Positions 26,533 to 35,772 of a DNA stretch of 64,000 bases are shown here, in pieces. The stretch spans positions 1 through 64,000 of the forward strand of contig JACRMH010000022.1 of assembly GCA_016219545.1 (NCBI GenBank), in the 5' to 3' direction. Below the pieces are notes generated by a model. That model was given only the letters and a program-made list of their open reading frames with translations, made no database searches and had not been told where the DNA came from. The DNA is from Chloroflexota bacterium. Its GTDB lineage: Bacteria; Chloroflexota; Anaerolineae; Anaerolineales; Villigracilaceae. The translations under genes and the position numbers were made by a program. Every line of letters starts with the position of its first letter. The first letter of the stretch is position 1.

Positions 26533-27321
26533 TCATAAAATCTTCTGCATCATTTCTGCAACCGTTTTGTACACAGGCGACTCGTCGCCCAGGTCTACGA
26601 GTGGTTTGCCGGAGAATTCATAGGTGGTGAGATCGTCGTTGGAGGGAATCGCACCGAGGAAGGTGGCGTTCACTTTGTTGATCTCGGCTTGCAGCGCTTC
26701 GGGGATGACTCCATTTGGGAGGCGATTGACAATGAGATATAAATTTTCCACGCGAATATCCAGTGTGCGGCTCATATCCGCGATGCGCTGAGCGGCGACC
26801 AGTCCGCGCTGGGTGGGGTCGCTGACAATGAGCAGGTGCTGTACATCGCGCGTGGTGTGACGCGAGAGATGTTCCATGCCTGCTTCATTATCAATGACGA
26901 CATAGGCATAATGTTTGCTGAGTGAGTCAATCACTTCGCGCAGGTTATGGTTAACCGCACAATAACAACCCTGTCCTTCACTGCGTCCCATGGCGATCAG
27001 GTCAAAGCGGGAGCCTTCTGCCAGAGAAGAACGGATGTGGTAATCGAGATATTCGCGCTTGCTTGCGCCGCCCGGCATGACGCCCATGGCCGCGCCTCCT
27101 GCAGTCAGTGACGACTTCACCTGTGCCAGCATATCTTCACGGATGTCGCCGACTGTCCATTCAAGGTCGAGTCCTAGCACCATGTTTAAATTTGAAGAAG
27201 GGTCAGCGTCAATGGCGAGGATGCTTCCTGTTTGATTCTGCGCAAGATATTTAATGACCATGCCAGAAATGGTGGTCTTGCCAACTCCGCCTTTGCCTGC
27301 GAGTGCGATGGTGGTTGTCAT
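26533..27321 (-). CDS. cooC: CooC-type nickel-insertion ATPase (copy 1)
   Basis: Deviant Walker A GKGGVGKTT (8-16) of the MinD/SIMIBI class and AIDADPSSNLNMVLGLD are followed by the CooC nickel motif CYC within SEGQGCYCAVNHNLRE, and by YVVIDNEAGMEHLSRHTTRD. CooC dimers bind Ni through the two CxC motifs and load the C-cluster of CO dehydrogenase in an ATP-dependent way. The length (262 aa) matches family members. It is the last gene of a leftward operon that diverges from the CO dehydrogenase operon, 6 bp after the other CooC copy. Confidence 0.93.
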   Translation of the reverse strand: MTTTIALAGKGGVGKTTISGMVIKYLAQNQTGSILAIDADPSSNLNMVLGLDLEWTVGDIREDMLAQVKSSLTAGGAAMGVMPGGASKREYLDYHIRSSLAEGSRFDLIAMGRSEGQGCYCAVNHNLREVIDSLSKHYAYVVIDNEAGMEHLSRHTTRDVQHLLIVSDPTQRGLVAAQRIADMSRTLDIRVENLYLIVNRLPNGVIPEALQAEINKVNATFLGAIPSNDDLTTYEFSGKPLVDLGDESPVYKTVAEMMQKIL

Positions 27322-27327
27322 AGTTTT

Positions 27328-28110
27328 CTAGTCTCCTAGTCCGCTGGTTACGATCTTGTCCATGATCTTTTGCGCAGAAATTCTTAACTCCGGCACATGA
27401 TCATAGACTGGGATGTTGAGCCTGTCCGCTTCCTGCACTTTCATGTCGGCAGGCAGGAAACCAAGCACGGGCATGTCAGGCGTTTCTGCTTCGAGGAATT
27501 TAACTTCATCATCGTTGCGGACCTTGTTTCCCACGAGGTAAAGTTTCTTCAGTCCAATATCGTTTGCCAGTTTTTTGATCTGGGCGGCTGTGCCGAGACT
27601 GCGCCGCGTAGGTTCTACGACAACGATCATCGCATCCACAAAATCAACGGTGGCACGGCCAAGATGTTCAACACCGGCATACATATCGAGTAATAACACT
27701 TCATCTTTGCGGAATAGTAAATGCGTGAACAAAGTTTTCAGCATCGCCGCTTCAGGGCAGATACAGCCGGAACCGCCCAATTCCACACTTCCCATTTCAA
27801 GCAGACGCACGCCGCGATGAAGTACGCTGAATCTTTCGGGGATGTCATCCACGCGTGGGTTGATGGTAAAGAATCCGCCGACGGTGCCAGGCTTTGCGCC
27901 GGTGCGCTCTTCGATGAGTGCATCCATTTCAGCAATGGGGTGTAATTTGGCACGTAGTTCATCGGGAAATCCCAGAGCACCCGCCAGGCATGGACTTGGG
28001 TCGGCATCCACAGCCAGAACTTGTTTGCCCATATCTGCATAAGCCTGCGCGATCAATGCGGTCAACGTGGTTTTGCCGACGCCGCCTTTTCCAGTAATTG
28101 CCAGTTTCAT
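27328..28110 (-). CDS. CooC-type nickel-insertion ATPase (copy 2)
   Basis: The ATG at 28110 overlaps the stop of the DUF3786 gene (ATGA), so the two are translationally coupled; the longer open frame upstream is not used. It has GKGGVGKTT at the N-terminus, VDADPSPCLAGALGF, the Ni-binding CxC in SGCICPEAAML and DMYAGVEHLGRATV. Sequence differs clearly from copy 1, so they are not a recent duplication. Anaerobes with CODH/ACS often carry two: one for CODH and another suggested to serve ACS (AcsF-like). Which does what cannot be told from sequence alone. Confidence 0.9.
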   Translation of the reverse strand: MKLAITGKGGVGKTTLTALIAQAYADMGKQVLAVDADPSPCLAGALGFPDELRAKLHPIAEMDALIEERTGAKPGTVGGFFTINPRVDDIPERFSVLHRGVRLLEMGSVELGGSGCICPEAAMLKTLFTHLLFRKDEVLLLDMYAGVEHLGRATVDFVDAMIVVVEPTRRSLGTAAQIKKLANDIGLKKLYLVGNKVRNDDEVKFLEAETPDMPVLGFLPADMKVQEADRLNIPVYDHVPELRISAQKIMDKIVTSGLGD

Positions 28111-28742
28111 ATTTTGCTCGCTTTCATAATGCGGGAAGTCAATTCGCTTCCCAACAGCGCACATCCGTCAATGGGGAGGTAGTGCGATGCCGATGAGTCA
28201 AAAAGGATCTTGCACGAAGATGGAAATTCATCATCACCCAGCCAATATGTGACCATCAATGGGATACGCGGCAGGGCTTGAAAGATAAAAGATGCATCAC
28301 CGATTTTTTCGTATATGCCGCCGCATTTCTCACAAGCATGACGAAATGCATCCAGCGAATTTCCAAAAAGCTTTACCAATTCATTGCCAGTGTATCCCTG
28401 AAACGCCGCATTGTACATTCGTCCATCGGGCAGGTCGGCGAAGGAAACCCACTTTCCACTTGGCGGTGTTCCATCGGCTGTCAACAAATAATAGAACAGC
28501 ATAGTCTGCTGAAATGTTGAAAGCGATTCGGATATTAAGTCGGGGAAGGGGAGGATGTGTTCCACGTTCCAAAATGGGATTCGGAACTCGCCATGTTCAG
28601 GATCAACTGTCAGATAGAAAGAGCCGCTTCGCGCTGCGACCAGTTTTGGGTCGCGGTCCCGAAGCGCAGTTCTCAACCCGTCTGCCTTTTCTGCCATCAG
28701 AAGTTTACGTTGGGATTGAACTGAATCAAAGTCCTGTTTCAT
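28107..28742 (-). CDS. DUF3786 domain protein
   Basis: The 211-aa product (from ATG 28742; another ATG at 28772 is possible and neither has a strong RBS) matches DUF3786: GSFYLTVDPEHGEFRIPFWN, LLTADGTPPSGKWVSFADLP, GGIYEKIGDASFIFQALPRI and the late WLGDDEFPSSCKILFD. The family occurs in anaerobes, often near corrinoid or CODH genes, sometimes fused to an Fe-S cluster domain. It is first in the DUF3786-cooC2-cooC operon, so it may help CODH/ACS maturation or corrinoid handling. Function is unproven. Confidence 0.8.
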   Translation of the reverse strand: MKQDFDSVQSQRKLLMAEKADGLRTALRDRDPKLVAARSGSFYLTVDPEHGEFRIPFWNVEHILPFPDLISESLSTFQQTMLFYYLLTADGTPPSGKWVSFADLPDGRMYNAAFQGYTGNELVKLFGNSLDAFRHACEKCGGIYEKIGDASFIFQALPRIPLMVTYWLGDDEFPSSCKILFDSSASHYLPIDGCALLGSELTSRIMKASKI

Positions 28743-28915
28743 GGTGTTGATTATAGACTTGTTGGCTTTCATTTTATAGTACTTTTGTCCGCACTTATAG
28801 TGACGATATTCACGAGTTGTTTGTACAAACAAGATGCTATGATATTTGATAATAGTTGGACACCTCCCTGGGGAGTGTCTTCGTTTAGTCCCACTTCGTT
28901 TTTAGGAGATGCAGT

Positions 28916-29302
28916 ATGGAGACCAAAACGTTCGAAGCGCCCGCACTATTTGCGGACCATCATGTTACAGAGGTAAGGCATATTTTGTTGGAGTTAACGG
29001 GGGTTAGCGAGGTATATGCAAGCAGCGCATTTCAGATCATTGAAGTTACTTTCGACCCGGAAAAAATTAGAGCCGACGAGATCACTGCACGTTTGGAAGC
29101 GGCAGGTTATCTTGGCGAAGTCCCGATGTTGATCGAGACAGGCATTGCGGCTGAGAAAATAGGCGGGGATCATTTCTTCCGTCATACGGCTGTTTATGAA
29201 ACTGTCAAAGAGACGGTTTCCTTCGCCCAGCGCGTGGACAATAGCGGACGTCCGCTCTGGCCCTGCCCGGGTATGGGACCTGTCAAAATGAACGACGAAT
29301 AG
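28916..29302 (+). CDS. HMA-like domain protein leading the CODH/ACS operon
   Basis: Residues 10-75 have the beta-alpha-beta-beta-alpha-beta pattern of heavy-metal-associated domains (HHVTEVRHILLELTGVSEVY, then IIEVTFDPEKIRADEITARL, EAAGY), but the usual CxxC metal site is replaced (FADHH). The C-terminal 50 residues end PLWPCPGMGPVK with a single Cys. RBS AGGAGATGC overlaps; cooS begins 13 bp downstream. The position as first gene of the operon suggests a metallochaperone or protein-interaction role for CODH, possibly using the His pair and the C-terminal Cys. This is inference. Confidence 0.7.
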   Translation: METKTFEAPALFADHHVTEVRHILLELTGVSEVYASSAFQIIEVTFDPEKIRADEITARLEAAGYLGEVPMLIETGIAAEKIGGDHFFRHTAVYETVKETVSFAQRVDNSGRPLWPCPGMGPVKMNDE

Positions 29303-29315
29303 GTGGAGGTGAACA

Positions 29316-31328
29316 ATGCCAAAGAAACGTGAAATTAAAGATTATTCAACCGACCCGGCCGCCCAGCAGATGTTGATCCGCGCGGAGGAGTTGGGAATTG
29401 GAACAGCCTTCACCCGCGCTGACGCCATGGTCCCATGCAATATCGGCGGGGCAGGGATGTGTTGCAAGCAATGCGGAATGGGTCCGTGCCGATTAACGAA
29501 GAGTGGCGACACCGGTGTATGCGGTGCGACGATTGATACTGTTCAAGCCCGCAACCTGACGCGCGCGATTGCGGCGGGCAGCGCAGCTCACTCCGATCAT
29601 GGACGCGATATGGCTTTCCTATTGAAGGCAACTGCGGAAGGTAAAGCTGAAGGCTACATGATCCGTGACGTGGCGAAGCTGCGCATGGTGGCCGGCTATT
29701 ACAGCATCAAAGTGGATGGACGCAAACCTGAAGAAGTTGCGAATGATCTGGCCGACCTGTATATTTCACAGTTCGGACAACAGCGCGGCGAGATCGTCCC
29801 TGCCATCCGCGCACCAAAGAAGAGACAGCAGATCTGGCGCGAACAGAATGTTTGGCCCCGCGGCGTTGACCGTGAAGTGGTCGAGGCTCTGCACCGCACT
29901 CACATTGGCGATGACCAGGACCCTGCTCACATTTTGAATCACGCGATCCGCACCGCACTGGCTGACGGCTGGGGCGGCTCGATGATCGCGACAGATATTT
30001 CGGATATTTTATTCGGCACGCCCGCGCCGATTTTGGGTCAAGCCAATCTCGGCGTTATTAAAGAAGACATGGTCAATATAGTGGTGCATGGGCACGAACC
30101 TTCGATGAGTGAAATGCTCGTGGCTGCGTCACAAGACCCTGAGATCATTGCTTATGCAAAAGCGGCCGGCGCAAATGGAATTCAACTTTCCGGTATTTGC
30201 TGTACCGCGAACGAGATATTAATGCGACAGGGCATTCCTGCGGCGGGTAACTTCCTGCATCAGGAACTGGCTATCATGACCGGCGCGGTGGAAGCGATGG
30301 TGGTGGATGTGCAATGCATCATGCAAGCCTTGGTCGGGCTGGCGCAGAACTTCCATACCAAGATCATCACCACTTCACCGAAGGTTAAGATCAAAGGCGC
30401 GACTCATATTGAATTTGACGAGCATCACGCTATGACCATCGCAAAATCCATTCTCAAGGTTGCAATAGATAACTTCAAGAATCGTGAAAATAGTAAAACA
30501 CGCATCCCACAGATCAAAGAAGATTTGATCCCTGGCTTCTCCCACGAATATATCAACTACATGCTCGGCGGTTCATACCGCGCATCCTTCCGCCCGTTGA
30601 ATGACGCCATCATGACCGGTCGCATCCGCGGGGTGGCGGCCATTGTTGGCTGCAACAATCCACGCTCCTCGCAGGATTATTTGCATAACGTGGTTGTGAA
30701 GGAATTGCTCAAACAGGATGTACTCGTTGTGCAAACCGGGTGCGGCGCGATCTCGTCAGCGAAACTCGGACTCATGTTGGGCGAAGCTGGCCTCAGTGAA
30801 GTCGGAAACGGTCTGCGTGAAATTTGCGAAACGGTCGGCATTCCCCCTGTCCTGCACATGGGTTCGTGTGTGGACAATACCCGTATCCTGACTGTGTTGA
30901 CTCAAATGGTTGAAGACGGCGGGCTCGGCGATGATATTGACCAAATTCCGGCAGTCGGACTTGCGCCGGAATGGATGAGCGAAAAGGCTCTGGCGATTGC
31001 AGCTTATTGTGTGGCATCAGGCGCGTATGTCATCTTTGGCGGCGCATCACCTGTCAGCGGCATGGAGCGAGTGGATGACAGCGATGAAGTTTTGAAATAC
31101 ATCAGCGAAGGCTGGGAGAAACTTTACGGCGGCAAACTTGAGTTCGTGCCATCGCCCGAAGAGATGATCAAGCTCACACTTGAACACATTGATAAAAAAC
31201 GGGCCGCGCTCGGACTGCCTGAATACGATCCGAATAAATTTGGCAAGTCAGGTGATACGAAGATGAACGCGCTTGAAGCGATGCCGTTGGCGCAAAGACG
31301 CGAAGCCATTTACGGAGGGGTCGGCTAG
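29316..31328 (+). CDS. cooS: Anaerobic Ni-Fe carbon monoxide dehydrogenase catalytic subunit
   Basis: The 670-aa protein is full length for bacterial CooS/AcsA. The N-terminal Cys cluster CCKQCGMGPCRL with the preceding and following Cys binds the D- and B-clusters. HGHEPSMSEML carries the C-cluster His, and further C-cluster ligands lie in GICCTANEI, QTGCGAISSAKLG, MGSCVDNTRI and the GGASPVSGMERV region. It interconverts CO2 and CO; with the acsB product it forms the bifunctional CODH/ACS. RBS GGAGGTGAAC precedes the ATG. No frame disturbance. Confidence 0.98.
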   Translation: MPKKREIKDYSTDPAAQQMLIRAEELGIGTAFTRADAMVPCNIGGAGMCCKQCGMGPCRLTKSGDTGVCGATIDTVQARNLTRAIAAGSAAHSDHGRDMAFLLKATAEGKAEGYMIRDVAKLRMVAGYYSIKVDGRKPEEVANDLADLYISQFGQQRGEIVPAIRAPKKRQQIWREQNVWPRGVDREVVEALHRTHIGDDQDPAHILNHAIRTALADGWGGSMIATDISDILFGTPAPILGQANLGVIKEDMVNIVVHGHEPSMSEMLVAASQDPEIIAYAKAAGANGIQLSGICCTANEILMRQGIPAAGNFLHQELAIMTGAVEAMVVDVQCIMQALVGLAQNFHTKIITTSPKVKIKGATHIEFDEHHAMTIAKSILKVAIDNFKNRENSKTRIPQIKEDLIPGFSHEYINYMLGGSYRASFRPLNDAIMTGRIRGVAAIVGCNNPRSSQDYLHNVVVKELLKQDVLVVQTGCGAISSAKLGLMLGEAGLSEVGNGLREICETVGIPPVLHMGSCVDNTRILTVLTQMVEDGGLGDDIDQIPAVGLAPEWMSEKALAIAAYCVASGAYVIFGGASPVSGMERVDDSDEVLKYISEGWEKLYGGKLEFVPSPEEMIKLTLEHIDKKRAALGLPEYDPNKFGKSGDTKMNALEAMPLAQRREAIYGGVG

Positions 31329-31446
31329 TCAATTAGTTAGTTAGTCAATTAGTCGGTTGGTCTTTTCCTCAATGACAAAACGAAACGGAGATCACCAGGC
31401 TATAAGACTACAAGACTATGAAACTACCAGACTAGGAGACTAAACT
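31329..31446 (+). repeat. Low-complexity leader between cooS and acsB
   Basis: The 118-bp spacer consists largely of word repeats: TTAGTTAGTTAGTCAATTAG near its start and CTATAAGACTACAAGACTAT, followed by GAAACTACCAGACTAGGAGACT, split here for length. The 7-8-bp periodic AGACTA units run up to the acsB start, where AGGAG serves as RBS. Confidence 0.6.
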
Positions 31447-33717
31447 ATGTCAAAATATATAGCCACACGTGCAATTCGCGGCGCGAACGCGCTCGTCACC
31501 GAAGCCGATGTAATGCTCAATAAGGCATTGGCTGAAAAAGGCGCAGACGCGCCGGTATCCTTCCCGAACACAGCCTATTATTTGCCAACCATTCTCGGCA
31601 TGACGGGTAAGTCCATTGAAAAAATTGGCGACTTGAAATCGGTCATGGATTACACCCGCGGACTGCTTCATCCCGTTCCCGCTGGAAAACATTGGACTCC
31701 CTATCTTGGTGAGACTCTCGACTCAGGAATGGCGACTCTGTTGGCGGCTGAAACCATCGAAGCCATCCGCTTCGTCTATGGACTTCAGCCTGAGCCGATG
31801 TCCGAGGACTTTATCCTCTCTGGAGGTACGAGCTACGGCGGCGCGAATGGACATGGTCATCTCAATGGACCCATTGACGACATTCAACTCCGCTCATGGG
31901 GTATTCAACTTGTTGACGGACGTATGCCCGGCTTCGCTGCCATCGTTGGCTGCGCGAAGAACAACGCCACGGCCGTGAAGATCGTGCGCGAGTTACAGCG
32001 CCGCAACATCCTGACCTTCCTTTCCGGCAATGTGAATGGACGCAGCATCATCCATCAATTGCAGGAAGAGGGCGTGGAACTTGGCTACAATACTTTTACA
32101 GTCCCATTTGGAACAGACACCATCTCGGCGATCTACGCGCTGGGATTTGCCACCCGCTCCGCGCTCACATTCGGTGGTATGAAGCCTGGCATGTCCCGCG
32201 AGATTTTGCTTTACAACAAAGAGCGCGTCTTCGCGTTCGTGCTTGCCCTCGGCGAAGTGGATGATCTCAAATATGCGGCCGCGGCCGGCGCGATCAACTT
32301 TGGTTTCCCTGTTATCGCAGACACAGTTATCCCAGAAATTTTACCGACCGGCGTAACGACTTACGAACATGTGGTCTCCATGCCTTTCGATGCAATTGAC
32401 GGCAAGGATGATCTCGAAAAGGCCGAAAGACTCGTCCAAAAATGTATCGAGATCCGTGGCGTGAAAGTGAAAGTGTCCAATGTGGATGTACCCGTGCCGT
32501 ACGGCTCCGCCTTTGAAGGTGAAGTTGTCCGCAAGGCGGATTTGCGCGTGGAATTTGGCGGCAAACACGCCCGCTGTTATGAATACCTGCAAATGGCAAA
32601 ACTGGATGAAGTCACCGATGGCAAGATCGAAGTGATCGGACCTGATTTCTCTCAAGTCCCACCGCAAGGTTACATGGACATGGGCATCGTCATCAAGGTA
32701 GCGGGACGGCAAATGCAACAGGACTTTGAACCGGTGCTTGAGAGGCAGGTCCACTACTTTGTGAATGGTGCAAGCGGCATTCAGCATGTCGGTCAACGCG
32801 ACATTGCGTGGATCCGCATTTCGAACATGGCGGCGGACAAAGGTTTCAGCCTTGAATCATTTGGCAAGATATTACATGCCAGATTCCATGAAGACTTCGG
32901 CGCAATTGTGGACAAGGTTCAGGTGACGGTGATCACCGACCCCGCGCTCCATGCTGAATGGCTGGAAAAGGCGCGCGCCGCCTATGACTTCCGTAACAAA
33001 CGCCTCGCCGACCTGACGGATAACAAGGTGGAGGAATTCTATTCCTGCACGCTATGTCAATCCTTTGCACCAAATCATGTTTGTGTGGTCTCGCCCGAAC
33101 GCCTCGGCTTGTGCGGAGCGTACAACTGGCTCGACTGCAAAGCCTCGTTCAGCATTAATCCGACCGGACCGAATCAACCCATCAAACTCGGCAAACTTCT
33201 TGATGATAGAAAAGGCTATTGGAGCGGTACCAACGAATACGCCGCCATGGGATCCCATGGAGTGGTCAACGAAGTTTCGATGTATTCCATCATGGAAAAC
33301 CCAATGACGGCTTGTGGTTGTTTCGAATGCATCGTCATGCTCATCCCGGAAGCCAACGGCGTAATGGTCCTTAGCCGTGAAGACACGTGTATGACCCCGG
33401 CCGGTATGACCTTCTCCACTCTCGCAGGTATTGCAGGCGGCGGCCTCCAGACTCCCGGTGTGATGGGCGTAGGCAAGTTCTATCTCATCAGCCCCAAGTT
33501 CATTTCATCTGACGGCGGTTTCAAACGCATTGTGTGGATGTCATCTGTGTTGAAAACCAGCATGGCAGATGAACTCAAAGCCGTCTGCCTCCGCGAAGGC
33601 GACCCTGACTTTATGGACAAGATCGCTGACGGTAACAGCGCGACAACAGTCGACGAGTTGCTTGCGTGGCTCGAAGCGCACAATCATCCGGCAATGACGA
33701 TGGAGCCGATGTTCTAA
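31447..33717 (+). CDS. acsB: Acetyl-CoA synthase (CO-methylating), bacterial type
   Basis: At 756 aa it has the full bacterial three-domain architecture, including the N-terminal domain that docks onto CODH (absent from archaeal CdhC). A-cluster Cys are visible: CTLCQSFAPNHVCVV with LGLCGAYNWLDC for the [4Fe-4S] cubane and ACGCFEC for the Cys-Gly-Cys site of the distal nickel. It condenses CO, a methyl group from the corrinoid protein and CoA into acetyl-CoA, or runs in reverse. Same strand and operon as cooS. Confidence 0.98.
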   Translation: MSKYIATRAIRGANALVTEADVMLNKALAEKGADAPVSFPNTAYYLPTILGMTGKSIEKIGDLKSVMDYTRGLLHPVPAGKHWTPYLGETLDSGMATLLAAETIEAIRFVYGLQPEPMSEDFILSGGTSYGGANGHGHLNGPIDDIQLRSWGIQLVDGRMPGFAAIVGCAKNNATAVKIVRELQRRNILTFLSGNVNGRSIIHQLQEEGVELGYNTFTVPFGTDTISAIYALGFATRSALTFGGMKPGMSREILLYNKERVFAFVLALGEVDDLKYAAAAGAINFGFPVIADTVIPEILPTGVTTYEHVVSMPFDAIDGKDDLEKAERLVQKCIEIRGVKVKVSNVDVPVPYGSAFEGEVVRKADLRVEFGGKHARCYEYLQMAKLDEVTDGKIEVIGPDFSQVPPQGYMDMGIVIKVAGRQMQQDFEPVLERQVHYFVNGASGIQHVGQRDIAWIRISNMAADKGFSLESFGKILHARFHEDFGAIVDKVQVTVITDPALHAEWLEKARAAYDFRNKRLADLTDNKVEEFYSCTLCQSFAPNHVCVVSPERLGLCGAYNWLDCKASFSINPTGPNQPIKLGKLLDDRKGYWSGTNEYAAMGSHGVVNEVSMYSIMENPMTACGCFECIVMLIPEANGVMVLSREDTCMTPAGMTFSTLAGIAGGGLQTPGVMGVGKFYLISPKFISSDGGFKRIVWMSSVLKTSMADELKAVCLREGDPDFMDKIADGNSATTVDELLAWLEAHNHPAMTMEPMF

Positions 33718-33727
33718 ACTGGTGATT

Positions 33728-33773
33728 AGTAATTGGGGATTGGGTAACACCACACCCAATCCCCATTATTACT
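33728..33773 (+). repeat. Stem-loop in acsB-membrane protein gap
   Basis: AGTAATTGGGGATTGGGT (33728-33745) pairs with ACCCAATCCCCATTATTACT (33754-33773) with a two-base bulge; loop 8 bases. No T-run follows, so it is more likely an mRNA-processing or repeat element than a terminator. Confidence 0.6.
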
Positions 33774-33788
33774 GATAGGAATAGTCTC

Positions 33789-34217
33789 ATGGCTGAAACT
33801 CCTGAAAAAGTAAACTCATCTGCAGGTGTTGTTTTGAGAGACGCGGCAAAAATTATTCTATTCCTTGCCGTTGTTCTTGCCGCAGGAGGGTTGGGTCTAT
33901 TATCGGGAATATCCCTTAGCCAGTCTTTGTTCTCTAAATCTTTCGAAATTTCTAAAGGAGTGGGCTTAAAAGGCAATGCACAACTTATTATTCCAGGAAT
34001 TATTCTGGTTTTTATCACTTCTCTTTCGGTTTTAGTATATCGGATGTGGTATCCAGCAATTAGAGAGTTAAGAAACAAAAATTTTGTTTGGGGGATTGAA
34101 TGGTTAAAAGTAATTATTTTTTATTGTAGTTCTTCATTTCTAGCAATTTTATTGTACACCTTAGGTATGTTGCCATTTATCTTTAAACTGATAGATTTTT
34201 TCTTTATGAGGCGCTAA
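33789..34217 (+). CDS. Small membrane protein in the CODH/ACS operon
   Basis: A 142-aa product with three hydrophobic segments (about 18-42, 65-85 and 108-135) and a positively charged loop between the last two. Base composition is more AT-rich than acsB or acsD. No family recognised. Its place between acsB and the CBS gene may be incidental, though the spacing (8 bp to the CBS gene) implies co-transcription. Confidence 0.6.
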   Translation: MAETPEKVNSSAGVVLRDAAKIILFLAVVLAAGGLGLLSGISLSQSLFSKSFEISKGVGLKGNAQLIIPGIILVFITSLSVLVYRMWYPAIRELRNKNFVWGIEWLKVIIFYCSSSFLAILLYTLGMLPFIFKLIDFFFMRR

Positions 34218-34225
34218 AAATATAC

Positions 34226-34723
34226 ATGTCAATTACTTTCGTCCGCGACCTGATGACCGTCGGCGTACCGACATGTAAGACCAGTACCCCTATTGTGGAA
34301 ATCGCGCGTTTTCTGGTTGAGCAAGATGTAGAAGAGATGGTTGTGCTGGGTAGTGAAGGCGAAAGTGTCGGAATTGTCGGTTACGAAGAATTGGTTGGTG
34401 TGTATGGAAGGGAAGATACAAAATCCTTAAATGCAGAAGATGTGATGCGCGAGGGCGTGCCCGAATTACCGGCGGATATTCCACTCGCTGCCGCCGCGCA
34501 AATGATGAAGGATAAACACATCCGCGTGGCATATATGACTCACAACTCTGCTGGCATTATTTATCCTGCGGCAATGATCTCATACAAGCATATCCTTCGT
34601 CACTTTGCCGCGAAAGACGAAAGCGAATTAAAGGATTTAGGCTTAACGGCAGAAAGAAAATCGCCGGTTGAACAATTCATGGAAAGAAGAGATGAAGCTA
34701 GGAAACGAGCGGGAATTGGGTGA
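34226..34723 (+). CDS. CBS-domain protein
   Basis: The 165-aa protein contains two CBS motifs: VRDLMTVGVPTCKTSTPIVE to VGIVGYEELVGVYG, and AEDVMREGVPELPADIPLAA to SAGIIYPAAMISYKHIL. A CBS pair folds into a Bateman module that binds adenine nucleotides such as AMP, ATP or S-adenosylmethionine. No catalytic domain is attached. Within this operon it may sense energy or SAM level and adjust the C1 pathway; the partner is unknown. Confidence 0.85.
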   Translation: MSITFVRDLMTVGVPTCKTSTPIVEIARFLVEQDVEEMVVLGSEGESVGIVGYEELVGVYGREDTKSLNAEDVMREGVPELPADIPLAAAAQMMKDKHIRVAYMTHNSAGIIYPAAMISYKHILRHFAAKDESELKDLGLTAERKSPVEQFMERRDEARKRAGIG

Positions 34724-34724
34724 G

Positions 34725-34782
34725 GGGAATTGGGAATAGTTCTTCGGAAAATGGTTTATCCGATAAGCGACTCCCAATTCCC
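34725..34782 (+). repeat. Stem-loop between CBS gene and acsD
   Basis: GGGAATTGGGA (34725-34735) and TCCCAATTCCC (34772-34782) pair exactly over a 36-base loop. The area is built from repeats of the word AATTGGGA and its complement. Confidence 0.55.
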
Positions 34783-34818
34783 GAAGCCCGACTCCCAAAT
34801 ATACACACTGGAGGAACA

Positions 34819-35763
34819 ATGCCAATCGAAATTCCAAAAGATAAATGGCCCGGAAGCGTCAAGAAAGTAACTTTGGGTGCGACTACCGCGGAGGGCGGTA
34901 CACGTTCCAGGAGCGTCACCGTGGGCGGGCAGACAACCCTGCCATACCTGCTTTTCGAAGCGCCGACGCCGAATAAACCCGTTGTCGCCATTGAGATCAA
35001 ATCGCACAAGCCCGATGACTGGTCTCCATTGTTGGGAGAAGTCTGGGGTGATGCGATGAATGACCCTGCTCAATGGGCCAAGAAAGCTGAAGAAGCTGGT
35101 GCGGACATTATTGTCCTTGCGCTAACTCTGGCGGATTCTCCCGAGGATGCGGTCAAGGCTGTCAAATCTGTTTTAGGCGCAACTGGTCTTCCGCTCATTG
35201 TTTGGGGACCCGGTCAGGCTGAGAAAGATAACGACTTACTCGTCCCCATTGCCGAAGCAACCAAGGGCGAGAAGATCATGCTCGGCATCTGCGAAGATAA
35301 AAATTACCGCACCATCGTAGCCACCGCAATGGCGAATGGTCATGTTGTCCAAGCCCGTACACCGATGGATGTGAACCTTGCAAAGCAGCTAAACATCCTC
35401 ATCACGGATATGGGTTTGCCAGCTGACCGCGTCATCATGGACCCGACCACAGGCGCTCTCGGCTATGGCATTGAATATGGCTACTCTGTGATGGAACGCC
35501 TGCGCCTTGCCGCGTTACAAGGCGACGGCATGACCCAGCTCCCGATGCTGGTCACACCCGGCTTTGAAGCCTGGAAGGCTAAGGAATCAAAAGTCGGTGA
35601 AGGCGTGCCGGAAGCGTGGGGTGATTGGAAAGCGCGCGCCATTCATTGGGAAACCCTCACCGCGATGGCACTGGTTGAATCCGGCGCAGACATTATTGTC
35701 CTGCGACATCCTGAATCTGTGAAGCGGGTCAAGGATGCGGTTGAAGAATTGGTCGCTGCATAA
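34819..35763 (+). CDS. acsD: Corrinoid iron-sulfur protein small subunit (CODH/ACS delta)
   Basis: Although the frame is open from 34720, the ATG at 34819 with GGAGGAAC upstream starts MPIEIPKDKWPGSVKKV, as in the family. The 314-aa TIM-barrel includes LPYLLFEAPTPNKPVVAIEI, AGADIIVLALTLAD, and IMDPTTGALGYGIEYGYSVM. With AcsC it forms the CFeSP heterodimer that carries the methyl-cobamide between methyl-THF and ACS. Full length with no disruptions. Confidence 0.96.
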   Translation: MPIEIPKDKWPGSVKKVTLGATTAEGGTRSRSVTVGGQTTLPYLLFEAPTPNKPVVAIEIKSHKPDDWSPLLGEVWGDAMNDPAQWAKKAEEAGADIIVLALTLADSPEDAVKAVKSVLGATGLPLIVWGPGQAEKDNDLLVPIAEATKGEKIMLGICEDKNYRTIVATAMANGHVVQARTPMDVNLAKQLNILITDMGLPADRVIMDPTTGALGYGIEYGYSVMERLRLAALQGDGMTQLPMLVTPGFEAWKAKESKVGEGVPEAWGDWKARAIHWETLTAMALVESGADIIVLRHPESVKRVKDAVEELVAA

Positions 35764-35772
35764 AAGACCATA

